DNA of 64,000 nt from Bordetella genomosp. 5. GTDB lineage: Bacteria; Pseudomonadota; Gammaproteobacteria; Burkholderiales; Burkholderiaceae_B. The notes below the pieces were generated by a model. It worked only from the letters and a program-made list of their open reading frames with translations. It was not told the DNA's origin and ran no database searches. The stretch lies in assembly GCF_002261475.1 (NCBI RefSeq), contig NZ_NEVN01000006.1, forward strand, positions 231,952-295,951, written 5' to 3'. Each line of letters starts with the position of its first letter. Positions within the stretch are counted from its first letter, which is position 1. The position numbers were made by a program, and so were the translations under genes. Below, in pieces: positions 52,122-60,711 of this stretch.

Positions 52122-53549
52122 CTATTCTGCTCGTTCGAGGTATGCCGCCACCCGCGCTTCGAAGCGCGGCTCGATCACGGCGCCGACATTGCAGCGCGAC
52201 CACGGCGAGCGCGCGTTCGAATCCACACTGAAGACCCGCCCGGGCGCCATCATCACTTTTTCTTCCATCAGGCCCTGGGCCAGCGCGAGCGAGTCGTCCT
52301 GCCCCGGAAAGCGGCACCATAGATAGAGCGAGCTGGCCGGGCGGGTGAACACCTCGGCGCCCAGCCCGTCGAGCACCTGCAGGGCCTGCGCCGTCGCCTG
52401 TTCGAGACGCTGGCGCAAGCGCACCAGGTGGCGCGCGTAGTGGCCTTCGCGCAGCATCACGTCGACCATGCGCTCGCTGTACTCGGAGCTGCTCACGTGC
52501 ACCAGCGCCTTCAGATCGGCCAGGTCGCTGGCGAGCGCCCCGCCGCAGGCGATGAAGCCCACGCGCAACGCGGCGGAAAAGGATTTGGAGAAGCTGCCCA
52601 GGTAGATCACGCGCTCGAGTTGATCGAGCGCGGCCAGACGCACGGCCGCCGTGGGCTTGAAATCGGCCAGCGGATCGTTTTCGACGATCATGAGGTTGTG
52701 GCGCTCCGCCAACTGCAGCAGCTTGTAGGCCTTGGCGGGCGCGAGGTCCGAGCCGGTCGGATTGTGCGCGATCGATTGGGTAAAGAAGAGCCGCGGTTTG
52801 TGCCGGTGCAGGCTCGCCTCCAGCGCCGCCATGTCCGGACCGTCGGCCAGCCGCGGCACGCCCACCATCTGCACGCCCGCCAGCTTGAGCTTGCCGAACA
52901 GCGGGTAGTAGCCGGGGTCGTCCACCAGGGCCACCGCGCCTGGCTGAAGGAAGTAGCGGATCACCAGGTCCATGGCCTCGTTGGCGCCGTGCGTAAGCAC
53001 GAACTGCCCGGGCGCCGCGCTGATGCCCACGTCGCCCAGCTTGCGCACGAGGCTGTCTCGCAGCGGCCGGTAGCCGAACCGGCTGCCATAGCGGAACAAC
53101 GCGCCGAGCCCGGTGCGGGTGACGCGCTGCTGATAACGATCCATGCGCATGTCGGCCAGCCACTCGACCGGCGGAAAACCATCGCCCGCCGCCACGGCAT
53201 CCGGTTGCGTGCGCAACTGTTCGCGCATGAGCCACACGATGTCCATGGCCCGGCTCAACTGGCCCGCCTCTTCGTCCTGGCCCTTGCGCGCCTGCGCCTG
53301 CGGCGACACGTAAAAGCCGGCGCCGCGGCGCGGCACGACCAGCCCCCGGGCCACCAGGATCTCGAAGGCCACGACGACGGTGTTCTTGGCATAGCGGTGC
53401 AACTGTGCCAGCTCGCGCAGCGAGGGCAGCTTGTCGCCCGGGCGGTACACCCCCTCGGCGATCTGCTCGCCGATCAGTCGCGCGAGGCCTTCCGCGATGG
53501 GCGCGGGGCGACGCGGGCGGCTGTCGGAGGGATCCAGCGGAGCGTTCAT
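52122..53549 (-). CDS. MocR-type (GntR/aminotransferase) regulator
   Basis: The 475-residue protein joins a GntR winged helix (about residues 18-80; IAEGLARLIGEQIAEGVY, GDKLPSLRELAQLHRYAKNTV) to a fold-type-I aminotransferase domain (about 110-470) with the PLP lysine in GSFSKSFSAALRVGF and an NPTGSDLAP segment. MocR proteins are PLP-dependent transcription factors that usually control the divergent neighbour. Here that neighbour is the HMG-CoA reductase unit, with 112 bases between starts and two direct-repeat sites in the gap. The effector may be an amino compound; mevalonate itself is not an amine, so the inducer is an open question. Confidence 0.9.
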   Translation of the reverse strand: MNAPLDPSDSRPRRPAPIAEGLARLIGEQIAEGVYRPGDKLPSLRELAQLHRYAKNTVVVAFEILVARGLVVPRRGAGFYVSPQAQARKGQDEEAGQLSRAMDIVWLMREQLRTQPDAVAAGDGFPPVEWLADMRMDRYQQRVTRTGLGALFRYGSRFGYRPLRDSLVRKLGDVGISAAPGQFVLTHGANEAMDLVIRYFLQPGAVALVDDPGYYPLFGKLKLAGVQMVGVPRLADGPDMAALEASLHRHKPRLFFTQSIAHNPTGSDLAPAKAYKLLQLAERHNLMIVENDPLADFKPTAAVRLAALDQLERVIYLGSFSKSFSAALRVGFIACGGALASDLADLKALVHVSSSEYSERMVDVMLREGHYARHLVRLRQRLEQATAQALQVLDGLGAEVFTRPASSLYLWCRFPGQDDSLALAQGLMEEKVMMAPGRVFSVDSNARSPWSRCNVGAVIEPRFEARVAAYLERAE

Positions 53550-53554
53550 GGCGG

Positions 53555-53616
53555 CTTGATTGGTGCAGTGCAGCGGTACTGTTTGCGCAAACTGTACCTC
53601 TCTTGATTGGTACAGT
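53555..53616. promoter_or_regulatory. MocR operator: direct repeats and palindrome
   Basis: Two copies of CTTGATTGGTRCAGT lie at 53555-53569 and 53602-53616, spaced 47 bases start to start. Between them is a near-perfect 24-base palindrome (53575-53598; GGTACTGTTTGC / GCAAACTGTACC). The copies are direct repeats facing the HMG-CoA reductase gene, the pattern described for MocR/GabR sites. TAGAAT at 53622-53627 is a likely -10. Confidence 0.75.
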
Positions 53617-53661
53617 CTACCTAGAATCAGGCCCACGATACTCACAAGGAGACATAAGGCC

Positions 53662-54948
53662 GTGGCTGATTCCCGCCTCCCCAACTTCCGTGCGCTCGCT
53701 CCCGCCGAGCGCCTGTCCGCCCTCGCCGCCAAGCTCGGTCTCACCGCCGACGAGCAGGCCCTGCTGGCTCGTCCGGGCGCGCTCGAGCTCGCGCGCGCCG
53801 ACGGCATGATCGAAAACGTGATCGGCACGTTCGAGCTGCCGCTGGGCGTGGCCGGCAACTTCCAGATCAATGGCCGCGACGTGCTCGTGCCCATGGCCGT
53901 GGAAGAGCCTTCTGTCGTGGCGGCCGCCTCGTACATGGCCAAGCTGGCGCGCGCCTGCGGAGGCTTTCAGACGTCCAGCACGCGGCCGCTGATGCGGGCG
54001 CAGGTCCAGGTGCTGGGGCTGGGCGATCCGCAAGGCGCCCGCCTGGCGCTGCTGCGCGAACGCGATCGCATCCTGACCCTGGCCAACAGCCGCGACAAGG
54101 TTCTGATCCAGCTGGGCGGCGGTTGCCAGGACATCGAAGTGCACGTGTTCCCGGACACGCCGCGCGGCCCGATGCTGGTCATGCACCTGATCGTGGACGT
54201 GCGCGACGCCATGGGCGCCAACACGGTGAACACAATGGCGGAGGCCGTCGCGCCGCTGGTCGAAGAGATCACCGGTGGCCGGGTGCGTCTGCGCATCCTG
54301 TCGAATCTGGCCGATCTGCGCCTGTCGCGGGCGCGCGTGCGCCTCACTCCGCAAGTGCTGGACACGCCCGAACGCAGCGGCGCCGAGATCATCGAGGGCG
54401 TGCTCGACGCCTATGTCTTCGCCGCCGTCGACCCGTACCGCGCCGCCACGCACAACAAGGGGATCATGAACGGCATCGATCCGGTGATCGTGGCCACCGG
54501 CAACGACTGGCGCGCCATCGAGGCCGGCGCCCATGCCTATGCCAGCCGCGATGGCCGCTACACCTCGCTGACCCATTGGGAAAAAGACAGCACCGGCGCG
54601 CTGGTCGGTACGCTCGAGATGCCCATGCCGGTCGGTCTGGTCGGCGGCGCCACCAAGACCCATCCGCTCGCGCGCCTCGCGCTGCGCATGATGGAGGTGT
54701 CGTCGGCCCAGGAGCTGGGCGAAGTGGCGGTGGCCGTCGGTCTGGCGCAGAATCTGGGCGCCCTGCGCGCGCTGGCCACCGAAGGCATCCAGCGCGGCCA
54801 CATGGCCCTGCACGCCCGCAACATCGCACTGACCGCCGGCGCGACCGGCGCGGAGGTCGATACGGTGGCGCGGCGCATGGCCGAAGAACACGATGTGCGC
54901 ACCGACCGTGCGCTCGCATTGCTGGAGGAACTGCGCCAGACGGTTTAG
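53662..54948 (+). CDS. mvaA: Class II (degradative) HMG-CoA reductase
   Basis: The enzyme oxidises mevalonate to HMG-CoA with NAD+ in mevalonate-degrading bacteria. The GTG start (with AAGGAG at 53646-53651) gives 428 residues, the same length as the Pseudomonas mevalonii enzyme. The four catalytic residues of that enzyme are found one position earlier: Glu82 ([11 protein letters not shown]), Lys266 ([11 protein letters not shown]), Asp282 ([11 protein letters not shown]) and His380 (QRGHMALHA). The class I/II distinction is clear from the [12 protein letters not shown] opening and lack of a membrane domain. It is followed by two membrane-transport genes. No HMG-CoA lyase gene is present in this window. 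Confidence 0.95.
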   Translation: MADSRLPNFRALAPAERLSALAAKLGLTADEQALLARPGALELARADGMIENVIGTFELPLGVAGNFQINGRDVLVPMAVEEPSVVAAASYMAKLARACGGFQTSSTRPLMRAQVQVLGLGDPQGARLALLRERDRILTLANSRDKVLIQLGGGCQDIEVHVFPDTPRGPMLVMHLIVDVRDAMGANTVNTMAEAVAPLVEEITGGRVRLRILSNLADLRLSRARVRLTPQVLDTPERSGAEIIEGVLDAYVFAAVDPYRAATHNKGIMNGIDPVIVATGNDWRAIEAGAHAYASRDGRYTSLTHWEKDSTGALVGTLEMPMPVGLVGGATKTHPLARLALRMMEVSSAQELGEVAVAVGLAQNLGALRALATEGIQRGHMALHARNIALTAGATGAEVDTVARRMAEEHDVRTDRALALLEELRQTV

Positions 54949-55032
54949 CAGCACGACCGGGCGGCGCGCCTTCAGCGCCCGCCCATCCCGCGACGCCTCG
55001 CAGAAGGCGTCCGCACCGAGAGGAGACCAAGC

Positions 55033-55581
55033 ATGAAGCAAGATAACGGGGCGTCCGAGTGGCGCCTGGCCGAAGTCTGGAATGACACGGTGGACCTGCG
55101 CCAGCTGGCCTGGGCCATCGTGATCGGCGTCGGCATCAGCGTGACCGCGTTCTTTCTGGCGAGCCGCTGGCTGCGGACGGTCGTGGCCACGCCGGAGCTC
55201 GCGCATGCCTACGCCATGCTGGCGGGGCTGGGCGGCTGCGTGCTCGCGGGCGTGATCTGCGCCAGGCGCTTCCCGCCCAAGCGCATCGTCAACGAAGAGA
55301 ATGCCGCGAGCGATCCCGCCTGGCGCGCCGAGGTGCTGGCCGAGCTGGCCGCGCAACCCGGTGGCCTGGGGCGCGCTTCCGACCTGCCGCCCGCCACCGT
55401 GCAGGAACTGCGCGAGCTTGGGCTTTACGATCTTTTCGCCGAGCAGCCGGATGGGGCGGCCGCCGGCGCGGCGGCTGCCGGCGCGGTGGCCGCCAATGCG
55501 GCCAGCCAGGAAGCGGCACGCACCGCCGCGGCCCCGTCGGGCGACACGGCCCGCGCCACCCGCCAGGAGGCCCTGACATGA
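55033..55581 (+). CDS. Small membrane protein of the mevalonate unit
   Basis: The 182-residue protein starts after GAGAGGAG. It has two membrane segments (about residues 28-45, AWAIVIGVGISVTAFFLAS, and about 62-80, YAMLAGLGGCVLAGVICA) and then a long soluble tail that ends in an Ala-rich stretch (about 145-175). The tail contains a helix-turn-helix-like LPPATVQELRELGLYDLF. It overlaps the TctA-like gene by four bases (ATGA) and is probably the small partner of that permease, in the place normally taken by TctB, although it is not TctB-like in sequence. Confidence 0.65.
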   Translation: MKQDNGASEWRLAEVWNDTVDLRQLAWAIVIGVGISVTAFFLASRWLRTVVATPELAHAYAMLAGLGGCVLAGVICARRFPPKRIVNEENAASDPAWRAEVLAELAAQPGGLGRASDLPPATVQELRELGLYDLFAEQPDGAAAGAAAAGAVAANAASQEAARTAAAPSGDTARATRQEALT

Positions 55582-56966
55582 GCGATCCCGCCTTTATCGA
55601 CACCTTTCTCGTCGCGCTCGCGATGGGCTTGATCGGCGCGGTGGTCTTCGCCGCGATCGGCCTCGTGAGCGGCACGGACGAGACCACCACGCTGGCGCCG
55701 CTCACGCTGCTCGTTGTGCTGCTGGGCGTGCCGCCCGCCGGCGTCTTCACGTTCTTTCTGGCCGGCGCGGTCGCCAAGCACATGACCCATGCGGTGCCGA
55801 CCGCCCTGCTCGGGATCCCGGGCGACACGCTCGCCACGCCGCTGCTGCAGGACGCCAACACGCTGCGCCGTCTGGGCGTGCCGCACATTGCGTTGCGCAA
55901 GATGGTGTCCGGCGGCATCGTGGCGGCCTTCGTCGCCGTGCCGCTCGCGGTGCTGTTCGCCGTGCTGCTGGCACCGTTCGGCAGCGTGATCACGCAGACC
56001 GCGCCCTGGATCTTCCTGGCGGCCGCGCTGCTGATCGCGTACTTCTCCGCCGGACGCTGGGCCGCGGTGGCCCTGCTCGTGCCCTTTGTCGTCGTGATCG
56101 TGGCGTTGCAGAGCCTGACCGCCAAGTATGGCGTGAAACTCAGCATCAGCTATTTTCTGGGCATCGCCATCGGGCCGCTGATCGCCGATCTGTTCTCGGT
56201 GAGCTCGCCGCAGGGCCGCGAGAAGATGCGCCGCGACAAGGTGCGCACGTTCTCGCTCGCGCCGGACGTAAAAGGCTGGTCGGGATATTTCCCGAACCCG
56301 CTCAAGGTGATGGACGCCGTGCAGACGCGCTGGACCCTCACGACCGCGGCCATCTCGAGCGCCACCTTCGTGTTCAGCCCGGTCGCGATGACGGTGGTGC
56401 TGGGCGAACTCGTGGGCTCGCGCATCAAGCACGCCTATCACCGGCTCACCACCGTGCTGAGCGCGCGCAACGGCGTGACCGAGGCCACCTACGTGGCGGA
56501 AGCCCTGATCCCGCTGATCGCGTTCGGCCTGCCGCTCAGCCCGGTGGCCGCGGGCCCGGCCGCGCCGCTCTTCAATGCACCGCCCCGCTTCACGGTGGAC
56601 GCGGCCACCGGCGAGACCCACAATCTGCACAACCTGCTGAGCCACTGGGAGTTTCTGGGCTACGGCATGATGGCCGTGATCCTGGCCGCCATCGTGTCCT
56701 ATCCGTTCGCCATGAACTTCGCCCGCCGCGCCGCGCTGTTCGTGTCGCGCCGGGTCAGCCACGAGGCCATCATCGCCACCTTCGTCGGTCTGATCATCGT
56801 GATCAGCGTCTGGGAAGGCCAGCTGCTCGGTCTGCTCGTGATCCTGACCATGGGCCTGTTCGGCGGGCTGCTGTCGCGCCGTTTCGGCTTCAACACCGGC
56901 GTGCAGTTCATGGGCTACTACACGGCCGTGTTGACCGTGCCGGCGCTGGTCAAGCTGATCGCCTGA
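55578..56966 (+). CDS. TctA-like permease, candidate mevalonate transporter
   Basis: The 462-residue membrane protein has about 11-12 segments and TctA-type features: an AVPTALLGIPGDTLATPLLQ loop (about residues 72-91), which is the counterpart of TctA's 'NIPGEPSSAVT' loop, and a following LGVPHIALRKMVSGG segment. TctA is the large subunit of tripartite tricarboxylate transporters. No Bug receptor or TctB is next to it. Its coupling to a small membrane protein and to mvaA suggests mevalonate uptake. This is inference from gene context. A strong terminator follows. Confidence 0.75.
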   Translation: MSDPAFIDTFLVALAMGLIGAVVFAAIGLVSGTDETTTLAPLTLLVVLLGVPPAGVFTFFLAGAVAKHMTHAVPTALLGIPGDTLATPLLQDANTLRRLGVPHIALRKMVSGGIVAAFVAVPLAVLFAVLLAPFGSVITQTAPWIFLAAALLIAYFSAGRWAAVALLVPFVVVIVALQSLTAKYGVKLSISYFLGIAIGPLIADLFSVSSPQGREKMRRDKVRTFSLAPDVKGWSGYFPNPLKVMDAVQTRWTLTTAAISSATFVFSPVAMTVVLGELVGSRIKHAYHRLTTVLSARNGVTEATYVAEALIPLIAFGLPLSPVAAGPAAPLFNAPPRFTVDAATGETHNLHNLLSHWEFLGYGMMAVILAAIVSYPFAMNFARRAALFVSRRVSHEAIIATFVGLIIVISVWEGQLLGLLVILTMGLFGGLLSRRFGFNTGVQFMGYYTAVLTVPALVKLIA

Positions 56967-56978
56967 CCGTGACCGTGG

Positions 56979-57019
56979 GCGCGGCCGTTGGCGCGGAGCA
57001 ACGCTCCGGACGGCCGCGC
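56979..57019 (+). terminator. Long stem-loop after the permease gene
   Basis: A perfect 10-base outer stem (GCGCGGCCGT / ACGGCCGCGC) encloses an inner GGAGC-AAC-GCTCC stem. It lies 12 bases after the stop and just ahead of the classical terminator. Confidence 0.6.
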
Positions 57020-57050
57020 AGGCCCTGGCGGACCAGAGCAACATTTTTAT

Positions 57051-57077
57051 GACCCGGCCTGCCGGGTCTTTTTTATT
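57051..57077 (+). terminator. Rho-independent terminator of the mevalonate unit
   Basis: GACCCGGC-CT-GCCGGGTC is an 8-base perfect stem directly followed by TTTTTTATTT. It is the clearest intrinsic terminator in the window. Confidence 0.92.
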
Positions 57078-57677
57078 TCAGCGTTTGACGGGCACAGTTA
57101 TCGGAAGTGCAACTTTTGAAACTGATGTCCTCAAACATTGCATTATCTCGCCCGACCTATATTCAAAAACCTACGAAGATTACCGATCCTATCGCATTTG
57201 CATAACGCGTTTCGCGCGCTCGGTGGTGGCCGCGCGGGCCCCGAACGGCATCGGTCGCGGCGCTGCAAAAGATCGTTCGTCCGCGGCGCAGGCTGCCGGG
57301 CCGCTCGCGGCCACCGCGTCGGCAAGCCACGTCCTATAAGGCTTTGCGCGGTACCGAGGCGGCGGCGTCGCCTCGCCGGGCCAGCCCGCTCCTCCGCGTA
57401 GCTGCCCCCGCCCCGCACGCATTCGTCGCGCACGCTGCGCTGCGACACACTTTGCGCGAGGCGCGCCAGCCCGCGCTTATGCGACACCTGTCTCGCAGAA
57501 CATGTTGCAACGCCTGCGAATAATCGCGGCAATCAACCTTTTGGCCCATTGTTGTGATTTAGGTGCAGCCCAAAAGGACTAGCCGTTTTAAGCGCAGCGC
57601 GGCCCGCACGACCGGCCTATCATGTGACAGACTGAAAATCAGGTGTTCGATAATGTGAATATCAAGGATGCCGGACG
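57078..57677. other. 600-base intergenic region before the two-component system
   Basis: No gene is supported. The left part (57100-57200) is AT-richer and contains TATATTCAAAAACC and TTTGCATAACGCG, possibly a promoter on either strand. The right part holds a dyad (57537-57577) and the leader of the response regulator, whose AAGGA site is at 57663-57667. The middle is GC-rich and shows no domain in any frame. Confidence 0.5.
57537..57577. promoter_or_regulatory. CCTTTTGG inverted repeat upstream of the response regulator
   Basis: CCTTTTGG (57537-57544) and CCAAAAGG (57570-57577) form perfect 8-base arms around 25 bases, about 100 bases upstream of the response regulator ATG. It could be a binding site for the AraC-type regulator itself. 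Confidence 0.45.
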
Positions 57678-58562
57678 ATGTTACGTGCAAGTGCCCATCG
57701 CGACCACGTACTGCTGGTCGATGACAACCCTGACGAATTGAGACTTCTGATCGAACTGTTGCGTGGCGCGAATTTTCGCATCGCGCTCGCTTTCGATGGC
57801 ACCCAGGGATACAAGCGCGCCGCCGCGATCTCTCCCGATCTGATCCTGATGGATCTGCGCATGCCGCAGACCGATGGCTTCGCCGCGTGCCGGCTGCTGC
57901 AACATGACCCGGTCACGGCGAACATTCCGATCATCTTCCTGTCGGCAAGCCGCAGTCTCGACGAGCGTCTGAACGTGCTGCAGAACGGCGGTGTGGACTT
58001 CATTCAGAAGCCCTTCGCGCCGTCGGAAGTGCTCGCGCGCATTCAGATCCATCTGAAGCGCGGCGCCCAGCGGCGCGAGCAGGCCGTCCAGCCTTCCGCG
58101 CGGCCCCGGCTGAGCGCGGAGCAAGTCATCGTGAACGCCGCGAAGAGCTATCTGGCGCAATGCCTGGCCGCGCCGCCCACGCTCGCCGAACTCGCGCGCA
58201 AGGTGGGCACCTACGAGAAGAAGCTCTCGCTCGCCTTTCGGCGCCAACTGGGCAAGACGGTATTCGAGCACTTGCGCGATGCGCGCCTCGATCGTGCGCA
58301 ACAGCTCCTGTCGGACACGCGGCTCAGCGTGACCGACATCGCCGCCGAGACGGGGTTCTCGAATGCGGCGAACTTCGCCACCGCCTTTCGCAAGAAGGCG
58401 GGGCTCACGCCCACGGAGTTCCGCGCCGGCCTCTGCGGCGCGGGCGCGACCGCGCATGTGGGCCTGATCGACGCGGCGGGACATGGGCACGAGGATCGTC
58501 ACGACGGCGATGGAAGCGACGCGGACGAAGCCTGCACCACCGGTCTGCCGGACGCGAGCTAG
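57678..58562 (+). CDS. Response regulator with AraC-type output domain
   Basis: This 294-residue protein has a receiver domain (residues 9-125) with all key residues: acidic Asp15/Asp16, phospho-acceptor Asp59 (LILMDLRMP), Ser89 and Lys111 (IQKPFAPSE). An AraC-type double helix-turn-helix follows (about 150-262; TLAELARKVGTYEKKLSLAF, then SVTDIAAETGFSNAANFATAFRK). The tail is rich in His, Asp and Gly (GHGHEDRHDGDGSDAD) and might bind metal. Receiver-AraC fusions are less common than OmpR or NarL types. The gene is 3 bases from a histidine kinase gene, its likely partner. Confidence 0.92.
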   Translation: MLRASAHRDHVLLVDDNPDELRLLIELLRGANFRIALAFDGTQGYKRAAAISPDLILMDLRMPQTDGFAACRLLQHDPVTANIPIIFLSASRSLDERLNVLQNGGVDFIQKPFAPSEVLARIQIHLKRGAQRREQAVQPSARPRLSAEQVIVNAAKSYLAQCLAAPPTLAELARKVGTYEKKLSLAFRRQLGKTVFEHLRDARLDRAQQLLSDTRLSVTDIAAETGFSNAANFATAFRKKAGLTPTEFRAGLCGAGATAHVGLIDAAGHGHEDRHDGDGSDADEACTTGLPDAS

Positions 58563-58565
58563 ACG

Positions 58566-60377
58566 ATGCCGCACCATGCGCTGGCCGCCGAAGCCGCCGT
58601 GCACGCGCCCTCCGCCATGATGGCGCTGCGCGTGCTGGCGTTCGCGCCGGCGCCCGTGATGGCGGAGGTGGAGATCCTGCCGCTGATGGTGCAAGGCGCC
58701 TTCAGCGGCGCCTTCGCCGCGCTCGCCTGCGGCGCGGTTGTGAGTTTCGCGCACTCGCGCGCCTGGCCCTTCGCATGGCTGGCCTTGGCCGCGCTGGCGG
58801 CCGCGCTGTTCCAGTTCGCGATGGCCAATGACAACCCCGGCCTCTCGCCAGCGCTCGCGTCGCTGGCGCCGTTCGTCGAACCCGCGGCCGGCGTGCTCGT
58901 CGTGCTGAGCCTCATGGGCCTGTTCTGCAGCCTGTCGGGGCGGCGGGTGTGCCGGTTCGCGGCCCTGCCACAACTCGCGTTTGCCACGATGGCACTGGTG
59001 GCGATGAACATCTCGGCCTGGTGGCTCTCCGAAGAGCTCGGGCAATGGGGGCTGCTCGCGACCATCGCCGCCTGCGTGTGCTTTCTGCTGTTGTTCGTAC
59101 GGCATCGCAGCAGCAGCAACGTGGCGGGTCTGATGATCGCCACCGCCGTCGCGGCACTGGTGAACCTGCTGCCCCGGCTCGATGCGCAGATGCTCGGCGA
59201 GGGCTACGCCGAGCGTCTGTGGTTCCTGGGCGATACGCTCGAGGCGCGGCTGCTCAGCGCGGTGTTCAACCTCGCCATCCTGACGCTTTGGTTCCGCCGC
59301 CTCGGCAGGGCCACCGAGCTCGCGCCCCAGCGGATTGCACCGCCGGCCGCGGCGCCGCTGGAGATCGTGTCGGCCGAGCACGCGCCGAGCAGCGCCGACG
59401 ACGCGCTCACGCGCCAGAAGATCGAGACGCTGAGCTATGTCGGCCACGATCTGCGTGCGCCGCTCGCCACGATTCAGGGCTATGTGCGCCTGCTGCGCGA
59501 GAGCGCCAATCCGCCGAAATCCGAACATCTCGACGCCATCGACCGCTCGGTGGCATTCCAGCTCAGCCTGATCGAGGATGTGCTCGACTACGCCAAGGCG
59601 GAGCTCGAGCCGCTGCATCTGGCGCCCGCACCCACCCGCCTCACCGACCTGCTCGATGAGGTCGTGCCTTATGCCAGCATGCTGGCGACCGCCACGGGCA
59701 ATCGGTTCTGCTTACGTCCGCCGCCCGTGCTGCCGACCAGCGTGGCGCTCGACGGCAACCGGCTGCAACAGGTGCTGCTCAACCTGCTGTCGAATGCGGC
59801 GAAGTTCACGCCGCACGGCACCATCATCCTGCGGCTGCAGGCTCGGCCCCAGGCAGACCGCGGCGCGTGGCAGCTGTGCTTCAGCGTGGAGGACGACGGC
59901 ATCGGCATGGCGCCTGAGCTGCAGGATCGCATCTTCGACGCCTTCCTGCAGCTGGAGCGCTCACGCAGCGGCGTCGGGCTGGGCCTGTTCATCGCACAGC
60001 GCATCGTCGAAAACATGGGCGGCAGCCTGCACGTGCGCAGCGCGCCCGGCGCCGGCAGCACGTTCTCGTTCACCATCGAGGTCGATGAGATCGACGGCAC
60101 GCTGGTCGTCGCGCCGACCCACCCCAGCGACGATGCCGTGATCACGGCGCCCTTCCCCTTCGCCCCGCCGCCGCACGCGCCGCCCGCGCCTGCCCGCCTC
60201 GAGCTCGCCATGCTGGCGCGCGATGGCCAGCTGAGCGACATCGAAGAGTGGCTGCCGCGCACCGCGCAGGCCCACCCGGGCTTCGACGCGTTCTACGACG
60301 AAGTGCACAAGGCGATGGAGTCGCTGGATCTGCACCGGCTCGAGACGCTCGCGCTGCACGGCACGGCGCGCGGCTGA
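58566..60377 (+). CDS. Membrane-bound sensor histidine kinase
   Basis: The 603-residue protein has a membrane-embedded N-terminal region of about seven segments (residues about 40-250; WPFAWLALAALAAALFQFAM, LLATIAACVCFLLLFV) resembling a 7TM sensor module and no periplasmic sensor domain. The kinase core has the H-box (SYVGHDLRAPLATIQGY, His near residue 294), N-box (NLLSNAAKFTPHGTI), G1 (DDGIGM) and G2 (GVGLGLFIAQRIV). A Pro-rich linker and an extra C-terminal helical region of about 80 residues (MLARDGQLSDIEEWLPRTA) follow. The signal is unknown. It is coupled to the preceding receiver-AraC gene, and a diguanylate cyclase lies next downstream. Confidence 0.92.
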   Translation: MPHHALAAEAAVHAPSAMMALRVLAFAPAPVMAEVEILPLMVQGAFSGAFAALACGAVVSFAHSRAWPFAWLALAALAAALFQFAMANDNPGLSPALASLAPFVEPAAGVLVVLSLMGLFCSLSGRRVCRFAALPQLAFATMALVAMNISAWWLSEELGQWGLLATIAACVCFLLLFVRHRSSSNVAGLMIATAVAALVNLLPRLDAQMLGEGYAERLWFLGDTLEARLLSAVFNLAILTLWFRRLGRATELAPQRIAPPAAAPLEIVSAEHAPSSADDALTRQKIETLSYVGHDLRAPLATIQGYVRLLRESANPPKSEHLDAIDRSVAFQLSLIEDVLDYAKAELEPLHLAPAPTRLTDLLDEVVPYASMLATATGNRFCLRPPPVLPTSVALDGNRLQQVLLNLLSNAAKFTPHGTIILRLQARPQADRGAWQLCFSVEDDGIGMAPELQDRIFDAFLQLERSRSGVGLGLFIAQRIVENMGGSLHVRSAPGAGSTFSFTIEVDEIDGTLVVAPTHPSDDAVITAPFPFAPPPHAPPAPARLELAMLARDGQLSDIEEWLPRTAQAHPGFDAFYDEVHKAMESLDLHRLETLALHGTARG

Positions 60378-60711
60378 GGTCCACGTTTCGCCTGACGGTA
60401 TGCGCCGCCGGCGCGCGCCTCATCGCCGCGGGCTTGCCTGCCCGGTGCTCGCTGGCAGCGTTATCACCCCGGCTTTATTTCGTTCAATCTTCAAGTATCG
60501 GCGTGCGCCGATCGGCCCGCGCGCGCGCCCGCGTGTAGGTATCGACAAAAACTTCGGCCGGGCAAAGTGTTTTGCCCGCCATAAAAAGGGGGGCGCAGGC
60601 CCCGGACGCAACACTCGCATCGTGGCGCGTTGTCATGCCATGACGCTGGCGTTGCAGTGCGGCAGGTCCGCGACGTCTTGAAAGTTCTTTTATCAGGCCG
60701 GTAGGGAAACC
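60378..60711. other. 334-base intergenic region with a hairpin
   Basis: There is no supported gene. A perfect 8-base hairpin CGGGCAAA-GTGT-TTTGCCCG lies at 60559-60578. Downstream GTCTTGAAAGTTCTTTTATCAG (about 60676-60697) is a promoter- or leader-like AT patch ahead of the GGDEF gene. I looked for a c-di-GMP riboswitch and did not find a convincing one. Confidence 0.5.
60559..60578. terminator. Hairpin CGGGCAAA / TTTGCCCG
   Basis: A perfect 8-base stem with a 4-base loop lies between the kinase and the diguanylate cyclase genes. A T-run is present only for the minus-strand reading (GTTTTTG), so its direction of action is uncertain. Confidence 0.4.

Noticed and set aside
55425..57044. 539-residue minus-strand frame under the TctA-like permease
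   Set aside because: Antisense, His/Arg/Gln-rich, no domain; the permease frame has proper membrane segments and start coupling.
60378..60711. Possible cyclic di-GMP riboswitch before the GGDEF gene
   Set aside because: GGGCAAA and GACGCAA pieces occur, but the conserved GEMM core and tetraloop-receptor arrangement are not formed.
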